The notes under the pieces were generated by a model. That model had not been told where the DNA came from, made no database searches, and was given only the letters and a program-made list of their open reading frames with translations. A program made the translations under genes and the position numbers. Shown one piece after another: positions 24,517-36,300 of a stretch of DNA of 64,000 bases. The stretch is taken from positions 13,058,501 through 13,122,500 of the forward strand of contig NC_044600.1 in assembly GCF_901933205.1 (NCBI RefSeq), written 5' to 3'. Origin of the DNA: Camarhynchus parvulus. Taxonomy: Eukaryota; Chordata; Aves; Passeriformes; Thraupidae. Within the stretch, counting starts at the first letter, position 1, and each line of letters starts with the position of its first letter.

Positions 24517-27500
24517 CTAATGTTGATGCTATTTAAAGAAAAAGTAGAAAGTGTAAGTTAAAGAGTTAAGACCAGTGAAGAACAGAACATTTGAATATTA
24601 TCTTCTACAGGTGACTAAAGATCTAATTGCTGTTAGTAAAAGCAAACCCTTTGTGTCAGAAAGAGTGCTTACTTCAGTGGCTGCAGATTAAAACACTCTA
24701 GTTAGTTCTTTTTATATTCAGAAAAAAAATTAGCCCATAAATTCTTTTATACTTTCAGTGAAGATATTTTTGGAACTGCAATAAATTTCTCATTACATAT
24801 AATACACTACTGTCTGATTATTTTTTTTAATTTTTACCTTAAAATTATGTCTAAATGGGACAGTCCAATTATGTCTGATTTAATGTTCTAATGTAATCCT
24901 GTGTGATTACAAGAAAGGTCTCGGGTTATTTAACAAGTGACATTTTGGATTTATTACAAAAGCGATATTGGAAGTATAGGACCTGTGGGGAGCCAATTAA
25001 ACTTTCCTGGACATCATCTGCTTGGCAGTGTCCTCCTGCCACCCATATGGGAAACTGGAGTTTAGTTTAGGGCTGTGTCCTTTCAGAGAGCACAAGAAGA
25101 AGGCTAAAGACAGATTTCAGTTGTTCCCATTGCTGACCCTGCCAAAATGACCACCCCATGGAAACAGTCAGGCCACCTTGTCTGTGGTATCCCAGAGAGT
25201 CAATGCCAAGGAGAGAGTGGGCCTGAGTAAATATGTAAGTGAATAAATCTTACAAGCCGAAGAAATGAAGCACCTGAACCAGGTTTACTCCCTTTTGTAC
25301 AAAACTGGTGTGGAAGCTGAAATCATGTCCCATCCGCTCTCACTATTTCAGTGCAGAACCCATTTAAGGTGGGGCAGAATGCTACTTGGTGGCTGGGAAG
25401 GATGTGTGAACAAGGTTGACCCTGGCTGGGCTGGGTAGAGAGCTGCTACAGCTGGCAACTAGAAAAGCTGAATTTTAATTGCAAATGAAGAGTATTTGTT
25501 CAGTGCTAGACATGGAACTGTGTGATGACTGTTACAGAGTCATTTTCAGGAGCAGAACTTGCACTTGAAAAGGGATTTATTCGAAATTTTATAGCTCTAT
25601 TTCTCATTATGAGATATTGATTTTTCAGCTAGATATAAATGAGTTAAAATAAAGGGGGAAAAAATACTAAACTTTGTCATAGTGACCAAAGTGATGTCTG
25701 CTATAGAAGCCTTTTGCTCATACAGGCAAGCTAGAGTTGCTCAGTCCTACCACGTGGCTCATGTGGCCAGGTCACACAAGGCAAGTTCCATATCACTCCA
25801 GTGAAGCCACTTGCAGAAGTAGAATAGGATAAGCTTCCTAGAAGAAGTGCAATTTTAGCAGAATAATTCTGTTTATATAGCAGCTTTCACTGGTACAATT
25901 ATGATGACTAGATATTACACTCCTCTCTCTCTGCACCTGAGAGGATTCATTCCTGTGCCAACAAAACCTTCAGACCTGGCCAGAAGCAAAAGTTGAGTTA
26001 ATTAGAATACAGATGAGCACTTTATGACTTACCTCTGTTTTGCCACTCTTATTACACAAGCAAAATGAAAGTCATCTCATTATGCTAAAACTGTACCAGC
26101 ACTCAGCTTCCTGCTACTGGTTTCTAGCTGGAAACCAGCTGTGCTGATGGATGTAATGAAGAATAGACAGGTACAGACAAGGAAAGATCCAGGGAGTGGC
26201 CAGTCATCACAGGAAATATTATAATCTTTTGATCTCTTGCTGTATCCAAATCATTTAAACATTGCAACTGAGAACAGTATCATATAAAAACTCTCACTCT
26301 GCCCTGATGTGCCTCGCAACCATTTTTATATTCCCCTTCAGCCCTCAGAAGTCTTATACCCATGTTATTTCTTTATTGCTTGTTTGTTTTCCTCTCCTTC
26401 ACTGCAGCCCAGCTCTGGCTGTATCAGGCATAAAGCAGAATGCACGATACACTTTTTCAAGGCATTCAAGCGTGAACTATTTTTCACTCTGGATTCCCTC
26501 TGCCCTGTTTTGCTCCATAACTTTTCCCAGTGCAGTGATCAACCCGTCCTCCAATCGGCTTTACAACCTCCCCAACAATACTGCTCCATAGATCAGCCCA
26601 GGTTGCTGCAGGATCATGATGGTTTTATGCCTCCAGCCTGCCACTTCCCACTGCCCCTAACTACCCAGTGAGTGGAAGTCCCAAGGTTGTTTGTAAGCTG
26701 GTGTGTGTAATGCAGCCAGCAGCCTGGCCTGGGTTGTAAATTTGATGTATTTCATACTTAAGTAGGACTGTCAACTGTTAAATCCATTCCTTGCTAAAAA
26801 TAAAAGCTACATAATAAGCCTGATACTGTAGATCACTTTAAACCAGATACTGTAATCCCCACTTGAGACAGATACATGACCTATTAAATTAAACATAGAT
26901 TCCCTGAAATTACATGCAGAAGCTCTCTCAGATCAGACCGACTCCATTACTTTACCCTGTAAATAGAAATATTGAACTTGTATATATATTCAGACATGAT
27001 GTATATAGTCACTTACCAGCTTTTGTATATGCATGCTGCATTAGCAGAGGTGTGCCTTGAAACAAAAACAATGTTGACAACGCTTTCAAAGCAAAATACC
27101 TGATACCATCTTTCTAAATATGTACTTAATTTTGTTAACAAAATAGGTCTTTTTCTGAACAGGTGACATCAATGGCAGCTGAGGAAAAATAAAACCATCT
27201 ATATCAAGGTGCCGATAAATTATTTCAGAGATGAACTTTTGAAAACAGATTTTAACAACAATAAAAACCAGAAGTGAAAACCTTGGGAATGCCCTTATAT
27301 TTGAATAGTTCCACAGTGATTTTTTTCCCCTGGTAAAATGCATATTTCTGTGGAATTTGCAGCTCAATAAACTCTGTTGTTGTGGTTGTATTTTACAACT
27401 TTCTAGATATCTTCACTCTGTCAGTGAGATGGGATGGAAGTGTTGAGGAGAGCAGCAGGAAAGAACACAGCCCTGTGACCTGGTGTGGAGAGAGGATCTG

Positions 27501-29558
27501 ACCACACCAAGACTTCAGCCTTGTCTTCCCATGGTTCCTGAGATGGACAGAAGAATGAATACTGGCTTCATGTGGATTATTGCAGAACGGAAGAAACAGG
27601 TTATGCCTATTTTATGCTTGTGTGGCACCTACTTAGTGAGCTTTAGCACTGGACACTGCATTATATCATTATGTACAGGGTTAAACCAGATTACTGCTGA
27701 GTACCCACACCCAGCATTTCACAGCTGCTCTCTTGCTTTGGCACACAATCAGGGCTTTCTTCCAACATAGCTCAGCAAAACTGCTACCTCCGTGTCTTGC
27801 AGCAACTCTCATTTATTTATTCAGATTTATCACCACACCTATCAAGCTCTTTGCTTTTACATGTTTTCTTTCTCTCTCTTTTTTTTCCCTTCTCAAACTT
27901 CACTGCCTCAGCTGTTTTTCTGAGGACTTACTACAAAAATGGAGCCTTTTCTATTCTTTTGGAGTGCAGGAGCAACTCTGGTATTTCCATATAAAGCTCT
28001 AAATTGGGAATGTCAAATGGAATCAACAGCATCTGAAACACAAGCAGCCAGCTGACCAAACAAATGAATAAGCAAAAAACTAAGCAGGTTATGTGAGGCC
28101 ACCATTCAGGTGGATGCAAAAAAAATAACACTTGTGCTTCTAGAATGAGGGTAAATCAAGATGCTGCAGTCTGTAGCAATATTAGAGGGGTAGTAGTTTC
28201 CCACACAGTAAAATTAAGTTCTCTTAAGCAATTCCTGCAGCGGATGAGTCACTGTCTGTCTTGGCTGGTTTATTCAGAATTATTTCTGTTCAGCAAGAAT
28301 GGAGGAGAAATCTTTTTCTGCCCTGTCTGTGAGCCCTCAGATTTGCCAGACCTGTGCTGATGCAATGCATTCCAGAGCCCCACTCCAGGTACAGTCTCAG
28401 TGAGTCTGTAGTTTTCCAAGCAGCCTGTCCATGCTGGAAGCAGGGAAGCTGAAAGTAATCTGTTGTTTTTTTGCAGGAAGCCCTGCTCCTGAGCACGAGG
28501 CTGTTGAGGCAGGAGCAGCAGCTCTGTGAATGGGGATGGCAGCTGGTGGCAGTGGGACGTGTGACGCCTGTCTCAGGGGTCACAGCTTTGGGGAGTAGCT
28601 GTGACTGGGAGGAGCTGAAGCCATTCTTCTATGGGGAAGTGTGAAGCCAGCCTATATATTGGTGAAGCCACTTCAGGGATATGCTTCAGCAGAAAGACAT
28701 GACAAGCTGTGAATTACAGTGCATTAATTCAAGCCTAACATATTGTCAAGTATGGGGCCAAAGGGCTAAGAGCCATCCATACAACTAGGTGTGAATTAAT
28801 TCACACTGGTTCACACACTGAAGTGTCTTATTGTGATAATAGATTTAATACTCCTAAAATGTTATTTTAAAATATCTTTATATTATTAATTAAGGTGTAA
28901 GACTTATGCCTCCAGAACACTGAATTATATCTCAATGAAACCATTGCTCAAAATTCTTATTAACCCAGAAGGTCACTCAATTTCTCCTGCCCATTTCATA
29001 ATAATAAATAGTATAAACTGTTCCGACCATTCCATCTCTTTGTTACAGGAACTATCACCATCAAAAGGGGAATCCCTCTTCCTGTATGTAAAATTAATGC
29101 TCAAGTATGTGGTTGGATAAATGTTTCCTGCATGTAGGTGTTCAGCCATATGTTTCTGGATTTCTCTTTGATAAGTAAGTGCTGGTTACCACTGAGTGAT
29201 TATGTGCAAAACCTGTACCAGGAGGAAAGGTTCCTGTACACAAGTGCTAATCAATGAACTTTGCTACCCATCAATTCATATTTCCAAAGTCCTTGCATTG
29301 AAATTAAAGTCATTATGGCTATGCCAATTAGTAAGAAAAATACACTGGGCTTTTTTCTCTTGCCAGTGGAGGTCAAGCTACTTTAATTTTAACAGGATGT
29401 CATCTAGAGAGGAGCTGAAAAACAGATTGGGTGGAGCCCAGCCCTGAGGAAAGTTTATTAAAGCTGATGGGAACTGCCCAGAGTAGGTCAAACTCATTCT
29501 CTTCTATCAAGAATGAGTTTGGTCCCCAGGGAACACTTAAATATTAAATCCATTTCTG
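24517..29558. other. AT-rich non-coding DNA; no gene recognised
   Basis: The longest open frame is 120 codons (26309-26671, plus), overlapped by a 109-codon frame in another phase. Neither has a known motif. A TATATATT word at 28653-28660 lies just downstream of a GC-richer pocket (about 28480-28620), which resembles a TATA context but has no other support. A minus-strand splice-site pair at 26033-26143 is noted as a finding. Confidence 0.55.
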
Positions 29559-29580
29559 GTTTTTGTTTTGTTTTGTTTTT
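29559..29580. repeat. (GTTTT)n microsatellite
   Basis: Four pentanucleotide GTTTT units, with slight length variation in the T-runs. Simple slippage repeat. Confidence 0.8.
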
Positions 29581-31434
29581 AACCGAGTCTTGGCTTCTGA
29601 GCTGTTTATAAGAGAAAATGATATAGTAAATTATGTAAGATAAATGATACAGTCTGGCAGTGTGAGAAATCTACTATTCGTAACTAATTCTAATTTTTTA
29701 AGCTACTGTATGTCATAGCTAAAGCAGCACATGCTATCACTGAGCTGTCTTCGAGATTTACTACTTGTGTTAGTGTTTCATCTGTGGTTTGTTTAAAATG
29801 TTTGGGGGGGCTTGAGACTGTGGTGCTGTGCTGAGGCTGTGAGCTGCATGTAAAAGGCTGGAAATGCCCTTCTGCATTTGGGTGCTGAGTGGAGAGGTCT
29901 GCTGTGGAGGCAAATTGAAGTAAATGACCAACAGTCAGTTAAATACTTCTCTATCAAAGACTGCTCTATCAGGGTATGACACTGGAAGACCTTGGCATGG
30001 GTGAAGATGAGATTTTGTGGAGCTGAAGGGAGCAAAGGCAGCCAGATCTGAGGCTCAGTACAAAGGCAGCCACGAGAACATGTGCCCTCCGCACCCTGGC
30101 TAAGCAGACCTGTCTCCTCTTAAGACAGAAGGCTTCCCAGTAAAGGTTTTTACATTTTATTGATCTTTGTCTTTTATCTTCCTCTGCAGCAAACCTTTCC
30201 AACAGCACAAACATTTTATTAGCCAGTTACACTGTTGTGGCTGCTGTATGTTCCTTCCAGAGCACACCTTTTCTATGCTGTGCTGGTTTTGCCTTACAAA
30301 GCAAGTTAATAAATTATATAGTGATGAGCTTTGATTGCTTCACGTTCAAACTGTACTCTCCCAGAGGCTGTGTTACCCAAGATATTAGCAGAGAGAGCTG
30401 CTCTGACCTTGTTTAGTGGGCAGGCAGGAGCAGGGCTGAGGTGCAGCCTCTGGAGCATAGTGAAACCATTGTCTCCTTCCAGGACAAGCCACGGAGCCTG
30501 AACCACAGGAGCATACCCTTGGATGGCTGCTGGCATTGCAGTTCTGCTACACAGTGAAAGGAGACTGTATCTGAGCATCTGGGAGAAAATCCTCTGACAG
30601 GTTTATTTGATATTTTTACTGGAGACCATACAATTACTGGAATACCTGGATTTATTTGAATGGAAGTATTATAGAAATATTCTCTCCAGTGGTTTCCTAC
30701 ACAGGGAGGAAATTTCATTTTGCAGCCAAAATTTTGTCAGAGGGTCACAACCTCTTTCTCAATGCTGAAAAACTGTTGGAACTCACCCTGTAATAAAATG
30801 AAAGTCTTCCAAAGACATTAACCCCCCTCAGCCTATGATGGAGTGCACACTGATGCTGCCCAAGGCTGGTACAACATGTTGGGCCCTTTCTCCCTGAGAA
30901 AGGCAGCATCATGATCAGGGCCTGCTCTGGGCCTTGATGAAGGGCAAGACAGGCACAAAAGGTAAACACAAACATGAAATGTATGTTAAGCCCATTTCTG
31001 AAGGCAGCAAAGTCCTGCTGAGAGAATATTTCTCAAACTCCTGTGCTGGCAGACCCCAAGGGCTTTAGAGAAAGAGCATCACAGCTACAGGTGAGGAAAA
31101 GGGGTACAGGATCCTGACTTGTGAAAAATGCAGTAAGGGTTTGTTTTCTCATGGAATTACTTCTGGTTGCTGTCTTCTGAGCAAAGCCTTTTAAACATGC
31201 AAAACATGTGGCTAAAAGGGGAATTCAGAAGTACTGGTCTGTGCACTTTGAAGTGAAACTGAAAGTTTTGGGTTGGAAATCTCAGTGACCTGGTACAGCC
31301 TTCCCTTACTTCTGTGGAAGCAGCTGCTGTGGCCATTTCTGTGCTAAAGTGAATAAAAAAACATGAGCTGGGGTCGGAAAAGCCTGTTCCCCCTTTTTTT
31401 ATTTCCCAGCATCTGAATTGCCAGATGAGATCAG
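29581..31434. other. Non-coding DNA; no gene recognised
   Basis: Open frames reach 101 codons (30413-30718, minus) without any recognisable domain. A G-run of seven lies near 29804. No repeat was recognised until the ancient CR1-like tail begins. Confidence 0.55.
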
Positions 31435-31700
31435 AGCCAGAGTCCACCTAGACCAGTTTCCTGTCTCTGATAGCAGCCAGAACCAGATGCCTTGGCTAAA
31501 GGTGTAAGAAATCTCAGTTCTGGCAGAAAGAGAATAATTTAGCCCCTCCCCCTGCCCCCCCATGGGTTCATCTTAATCTCTAAGAGTGGGAAAGTGTTTG
31601 AAACTTTGAGGTATGAGCTTTTACAACCTTTCTATGACTCTCTTAGCATTAATTATCATAACTCTGGCACCTCGAAAAACTTGTTGTAACATTTGGCAGT
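31435..31700 (-). mobile_element. Ancient CR1-like LINE 3' tail, minus orientation
   Basis: Words here match, in order, a degraded CR1-type tail familiar from turtle and archosaur genomes: CACCTAGACCAGTTTCCTGT (about 31445), AGCAGCCAGAACCAGATGCC (about 31472), AAGGTGTAAGAA (31499-31510), a C-rich block, GGGTTCATCTTAATCTCTAA (31564-31583), GGTATGAGCTTTTACAACC (31610-31628) and TTAATTATCATAACTCTGGC (31650-31669). Orientation follows because the first word is the reverse complement of the usual CR1 3' block containing ACTGGACTAGATG. The element is much more diverged than the other three CR1 copies and has no readable reverse-transcriptase frame. The family is recalled, not searched; an unrelated old amniote repeat is possible. 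Confidence 0.65.
31542..31561 (-). other. Predicted G-quadruplex motif on the minus strand
   Basis: The plus strand has C-runs of 4, 5 and 7 with one- and two-base interruptions; the run of seven can supply two triplets. The minus strand therefore fits the four-run rule. It lies inside the ancient CR1-like tail. Confidence 0.45.
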
Positions 31701-34700
31701 GTGTCGAGAGTCAGGCATGTTGAAAGAAGAGAACAGGACTTCTAAAAACACTGAGGCACTGCTGGGATTATTGACTCAAGGACCTCAGTGAGGGAACATA
31801 ACATAGGGTCATGTTTCCCAGTAATAACATGGGTGGTTGACTTCCCAGCATAAGGAAAAACTGGAAAAAATTGAAGCTCATGTTGTTTTGGATAGAGCCC
31901 AAGAAGTTACTGGAGATTTACAATTAGATCATGCAGAAACTGTGGGCTGATTTGGTTTCATTTTTTCAAACAGATGTTGGAGAGGTCACACAAGAGGTGG
32001 TGTGGAGGGTGCTATATTAGTAACTGAAATAAGTGTAGCTAATTCCAATTTAATACTGCATTTTATGCCTTACAATCACTTTCCTAAGTGTAAATTCCGA
32101 GCATATTAATTATTGCATGGTAATTTTCTAGCCCTATAATTAAGTCGTTTTCCTTGAAAAGAACCTATGGAGTCGTGGTGCAGATTTTCAGCAGGCATTT
32201 CTCCTATTGCTGCTGCCATTGGCAGCAACATAATCTATCCCATTGTCATTGATGAGCTCTTCTGACTAAGAGGGAAAGTGACAGTAACATTTATATCAGA
32301 TCATCTGGAATGGGCCAACTACACATTGCATTAAAATATGAAGTGGAGAGCAGTCCTGTGGGGGCAAGGTTAACAGTTCCTCTCCATCTGTAATTCCTGT
32401 CATTCCTGGGTGCAGTCTGTAAGCTGTCACATAGCACAAGCATTTGTGGTGCATACACAAATTACCAAAACTGACCACAGCAAGACAAATACAAGCTGTT
32501 CTGGGACTATTGGTCACTGTGGGTTTGTACAATAGAATTTAGTTTTCATCTGTGACACTGGAAACTGTCTTGGGGTGGAGGATGTCACATGGAATGGTAT
32601 CTGATAGACTTTCTCAGATTGTTCATCTCATTTGCTGTCTCAGGTAGTCATTTCTGCTTTCCTGTGCTGGGGTACTGATGCTATCAGTCTGGCTTTGCCC
32701 AATCATCTTTAAAAACAATTATTCTGTGTGGTTGCATTCTTAATTATATCATACAGTACCCAGGAAGCAAGCATGCTGTTTTCTCTGCTGTCCACTATTA
32801 ACAAAACCCCACATCACCACCAGCACTAAGCACTGCAGTCAGAAATCATATTACTTAGGAAACAATCTCATTTTCTTTTTCCTAAAAAAACCCACACAGA
32901 ACTAAACCAAAGCATGGTTTTGATGTTCTCTAGTGTTTGTTCTCTAAATACTGGAGGACACAGAGAGCCCTAACAAGCAAAAAGCTCAGCTGCCCCTCAC
33001 AGAGCTCTCTCTGGATTCCCTGGATGTTCTGCACGCAGAGAACAGACCAAGCACATCCCTCTGTGGCTGACCCTCTCTTCTACCAAGAATATATTAGCCC
33101 CAAGCTTTTGGCAAAGCACAAATAAACTTCCAGAAGTTTTGCAGTGGTATCAATGTCCCCTCTAAAAATAGAGCTTTATCTCTTAGTGAGTGGAACACCA
33201 GGAAGCCATCAGCACCTGGGAGCTGCCCAGGCTGCTGACGTGGTTTTCCTTCCATACTCTGCACTGAAGATCAGCCAACCCTTTCATTCCTCCATTAATC
33301 ACCTCTCATATTTACAAGATAGTAACCACAAAATAAGCAACCTGGTGACTCTTGCAGTAGTTTGGCATTTCTGTACTTCCTAGCAAGGCTGTGAGTATTT
33401 GTGTTTCCAAAGTTAAGGACCTGGGGGCTCCTGACACATTCTTCCTGTCCCACAGCTGTGCCACGTAGTGCCCACTGTCTGGAGGTGAGTGAGGGCTGGT
33501 GCTTCAGCAGCTCTGGTTCACTTTTATAAAGTTCACTGGGAGCTGAATGTGCTCACAGCCTTGAGGCTGGGGCTCAAAACATCTGAGCTAACCTTTAGAC
33601 ACCTCTGCTCTGGTGTGTATTTAGTGAAGTGAAATGAAGACTATAGAATAATTAATCCTTCTATACTGTGACGGGTCAAATGCTTATTTTAGAACTGTCT
33701 TGGCTGGTTGATTATTTAATTTCCTTGAAAGCAAGAAAAACAATCATTGTGAAAGTTACTAATGTACTCCAGGTGAAATGCAACTAAACCATTCATTCCA
33801 ATATTCACATTAGCCAAAATATGCTTGCAGTTTTATATTTTGACCCCTTGCTCCTTCCTTGTCAGAAAATAATTATAAAAATGATCAAATTATTTTAAAC
33901 TATTGAATTCTAATTTTTTTAAATGATTGACTTGACATTTCAATTCTTTACCTTTCAACCTGAATTGAAATTTGTTCCACAGTTCCTTACTTAATTTGTT
34001 AAGTTCTAACTTTTCTGTTTATATGATTGGCACTAAATGAAGACATCATTTACCAATGCTTTAATTGTCATGCTTTGTATGCAGTGCACTACAATAAGAC
34101 TGTCTGTATTCACTATAAAATGATCAAAACATAGAATTTGACTTTTCTTCTCTTTTTCTTCCAAATTTCAATACAATTTGGGATTTTTATAAAGCTTTTT
34201 TTGTAAAAGCACAGGTTCATATGCACTTAAATAATGTTGATGGAATCATAAAGAGAAGCTGTAATTATACTGTCAAATTTCTTTTATTCCTTCTGTGCAT
34301 TTCTAGCAATATTTAGAGCTGCTCTATGTTTCTACTACCAGATAAACCTGATTTGATTGCAGACTGGGTAAATTAAATAATCAGGGACTCTCTACATGCT
34401 GTGTCCTTTCACAGTTTCTGAGCTCACTTGTACTGTGGTAAAAGAGCACAAGTTGCCCTTTGGTGCTGCTCTCAGGGATGATTTGGGGTGAGTTATATTC
34501 AGGCCCCTAAATCTAAACCCTACAAGTTTTCACCACACAGCTATTGAGGGGGAATATAAAGTCCACTTGGGCTCCACTGGGAAAGTTCTCCACTGCCAGC
34601 AACCTCTCAGTCTTCCCAGAGGGGAATAAATTTATATTTCTCCATTCCCTAGAGCTCCCTGGAGTGCACAAAGCAGATGCTTCCCTCTGCCTCTCTTGCA

Positions 34701-34708
34701 GGGACAGC
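31701..34708. other. AT-rich non-coding DNA; no gene recognised
   Basis: Open frames are at most about 80 codons. At 32030-32160 the sequence is rich in TAATTA-type cores and an ATTGCAT word, noted as a finding. A pair of strong splice-like sites brackets 29 bases at 33456-33484. From about 33640 to 34380 the DNA is very AT-rich with nothing recognised. Confidence 0.55.
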
Positions 34709-34808
34709 CCATGCCATGCCATGCCATGCCGTGCCGCGTGCCGTGCCGTGCCGTGCCATGCCATGCCATGCCATGCTGTGCTGTACCGTGCCGTGCCATG
34801 CCATGCCA
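34709..34808. repeat. Pentanucleotide array (ATGCC/GTGCC)n
   Basis: About 20 five-base units alternate between ATGCC and GTGCC blocks, with a few substitutions (GCGTGCC near 34736, CTGTG/CTGTACC near 34774-34787). The GTGCC blocks create a local CpG cluster. The array is open on both strands, which produces overlapping open frames of 70-125 codons; I do not regard these as genes. Block-wise ordering of the two unit types suggests expansion by slippage after each variant arose. Confidence 0.92.
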
Positions 34809-36270
34809 CATTACATCACACCGGTGTTCTTGGATCAGATCTGAAAGAAGTCCAGGCAGTCCATATTTTCTGCCATTTGGGCAAAGCAATGGACAAGATG
34901 AACTCTGAGGGTTATCTCTAGACCTCTACTGATGATAAATACACACAGGAGTAAAAACTGCCCGTGAGCAAGGGTGAGCACAACTCCCTGACCACATTGC
35001 TGGACCAGTGGAGTGGAGAGACCCAAGCTCTGCTCTTCACCTTTTTGGGGTTTTTTTAAGCCCTGGCCCTGCATTTCTAGCACAGCTGTGCAGCCATCTA
35101 ATTACACACAAACCAGATTTTATTCAATTCTTCTTACATTCAAGTGTTTTCTTTACCTGTGGGTTGAAGCAGGTAGGTATTTTTCAGCCCATGGCTGCAG
35201 TAAATTTCCTGCAGCACAGTCTACAAAGGCTGAGTTCATCAAAAACAGGAGTATGGCCATGGAGAGGATCCAAGCTAATCAAATGGTAGAAATTTCAATT
35301 ATATAATCAAACAGTTATATTTTAATTATAATTGTTGCCACAGGGCAGCCCAGGATTATTTTGTGTGTATTTCTACTTAAATGTTTATTTCTGAAGAAAA
35401 ACATTATAAGGCATCTATGGCAATTTCATTATTATTAAGAAATTAAAAAGAATCTGTAGTTTGGTAAGGGACCAGTACAATTACCCGCATCATCTTTCAG
35501 AACAGTTAAATGTAATAATAAGCCACAATGAGAAACTGGAGCCTTAGAAATGAATAAGGTGGCACTAAAAGAGATTCACTGACAGGGAGCTCAGGGCTTA
35601 CTGAGCTGTTATTTATTGCAGGGCTAGATTTTTAAAGCTACACTAGTGAAAATAGAACAACAAAAATATTGCAGCAGAATTAATTGTACAGATTCACTCT
35701 TCAAGCCAAAACAGACTATCAGGAAGTGGTCTTCAAATGAAGTAAGGAATACAGAGAATTTAATTCATCTCTCTAAATCTCCAGGGAAAAGTGTTTCTCT
35801 GACAGAGGGCTGAGTGTGACTCAAATATCCCTCCTCTTTAAAATCCACATCCCACCCTCTTCTCTCCACCCATGTGGATGGGCAGGGAAGCTCTTCTGGA
35901 GCCCTCTGAGCTCTGCTCCTACCAGTGGTGTGTAAGTACTCTTTGAGGAGTACCTGCCTTCAAGTGCTCTGACCCATGAGAGAAGCATTTTGACCTTTAA
36001 CAAGACCTTTGGGTAAAAGGGAGACTTTCAGTGGAGACCAATCCATTGCCATTGCAGTCCAATTGGACAACAATTTGAATATAGAAAGAAAGTGCATTTA
36101 ATTCGATTTTAGACTTTTGATGGAGTTTTGAGATCAGTAGGGATCAGAGTTCAGACCTTTTGCCCTCTCCCCATTTCCCCACTTGGTGCAGTCAACGTGG
36201 GTTATAAACAGGTGCCTGTAAGGCTGGGGACCATGGGCACTGACTTTCCCAAATACTCTGGAAACCTGCC
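34809..36270. other. AT-rich non-coding DNA; no gene recognised
   Basis: Open frames are below 100 codons, mainly in the GC-richer first 300 bases. No repeat was recognised. Confidence 0.55.
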
Positions 36271-36300
36271 CATATTCCATATTCCATATTCCATATTCCA
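36271..36300. repeat. Heptanucleotide (CATATTC)n array
   Basis: Just over four perfect seven-base units. The array sits inside a 179-codon minus-strand open frame (36134-36673), where it encodes a short MEYGIWN-type repeat. That frame has no other sign of being a gene. Confidence 0.9.

Noticed and set aside
28480..28690. TATA-box promoter or LTR at TATATATT (28653)
   Set aside because: A single AT-rich word next to a GC-richer pocket, with no initiator, transcript or terminal repeat to support it.
34544..34921. 125-codon plus-strand and 98-codon minus-strand frames around the pentanucleotide array
   Set aside because: Both are created by a stop-free five-base repeat read on either strand.
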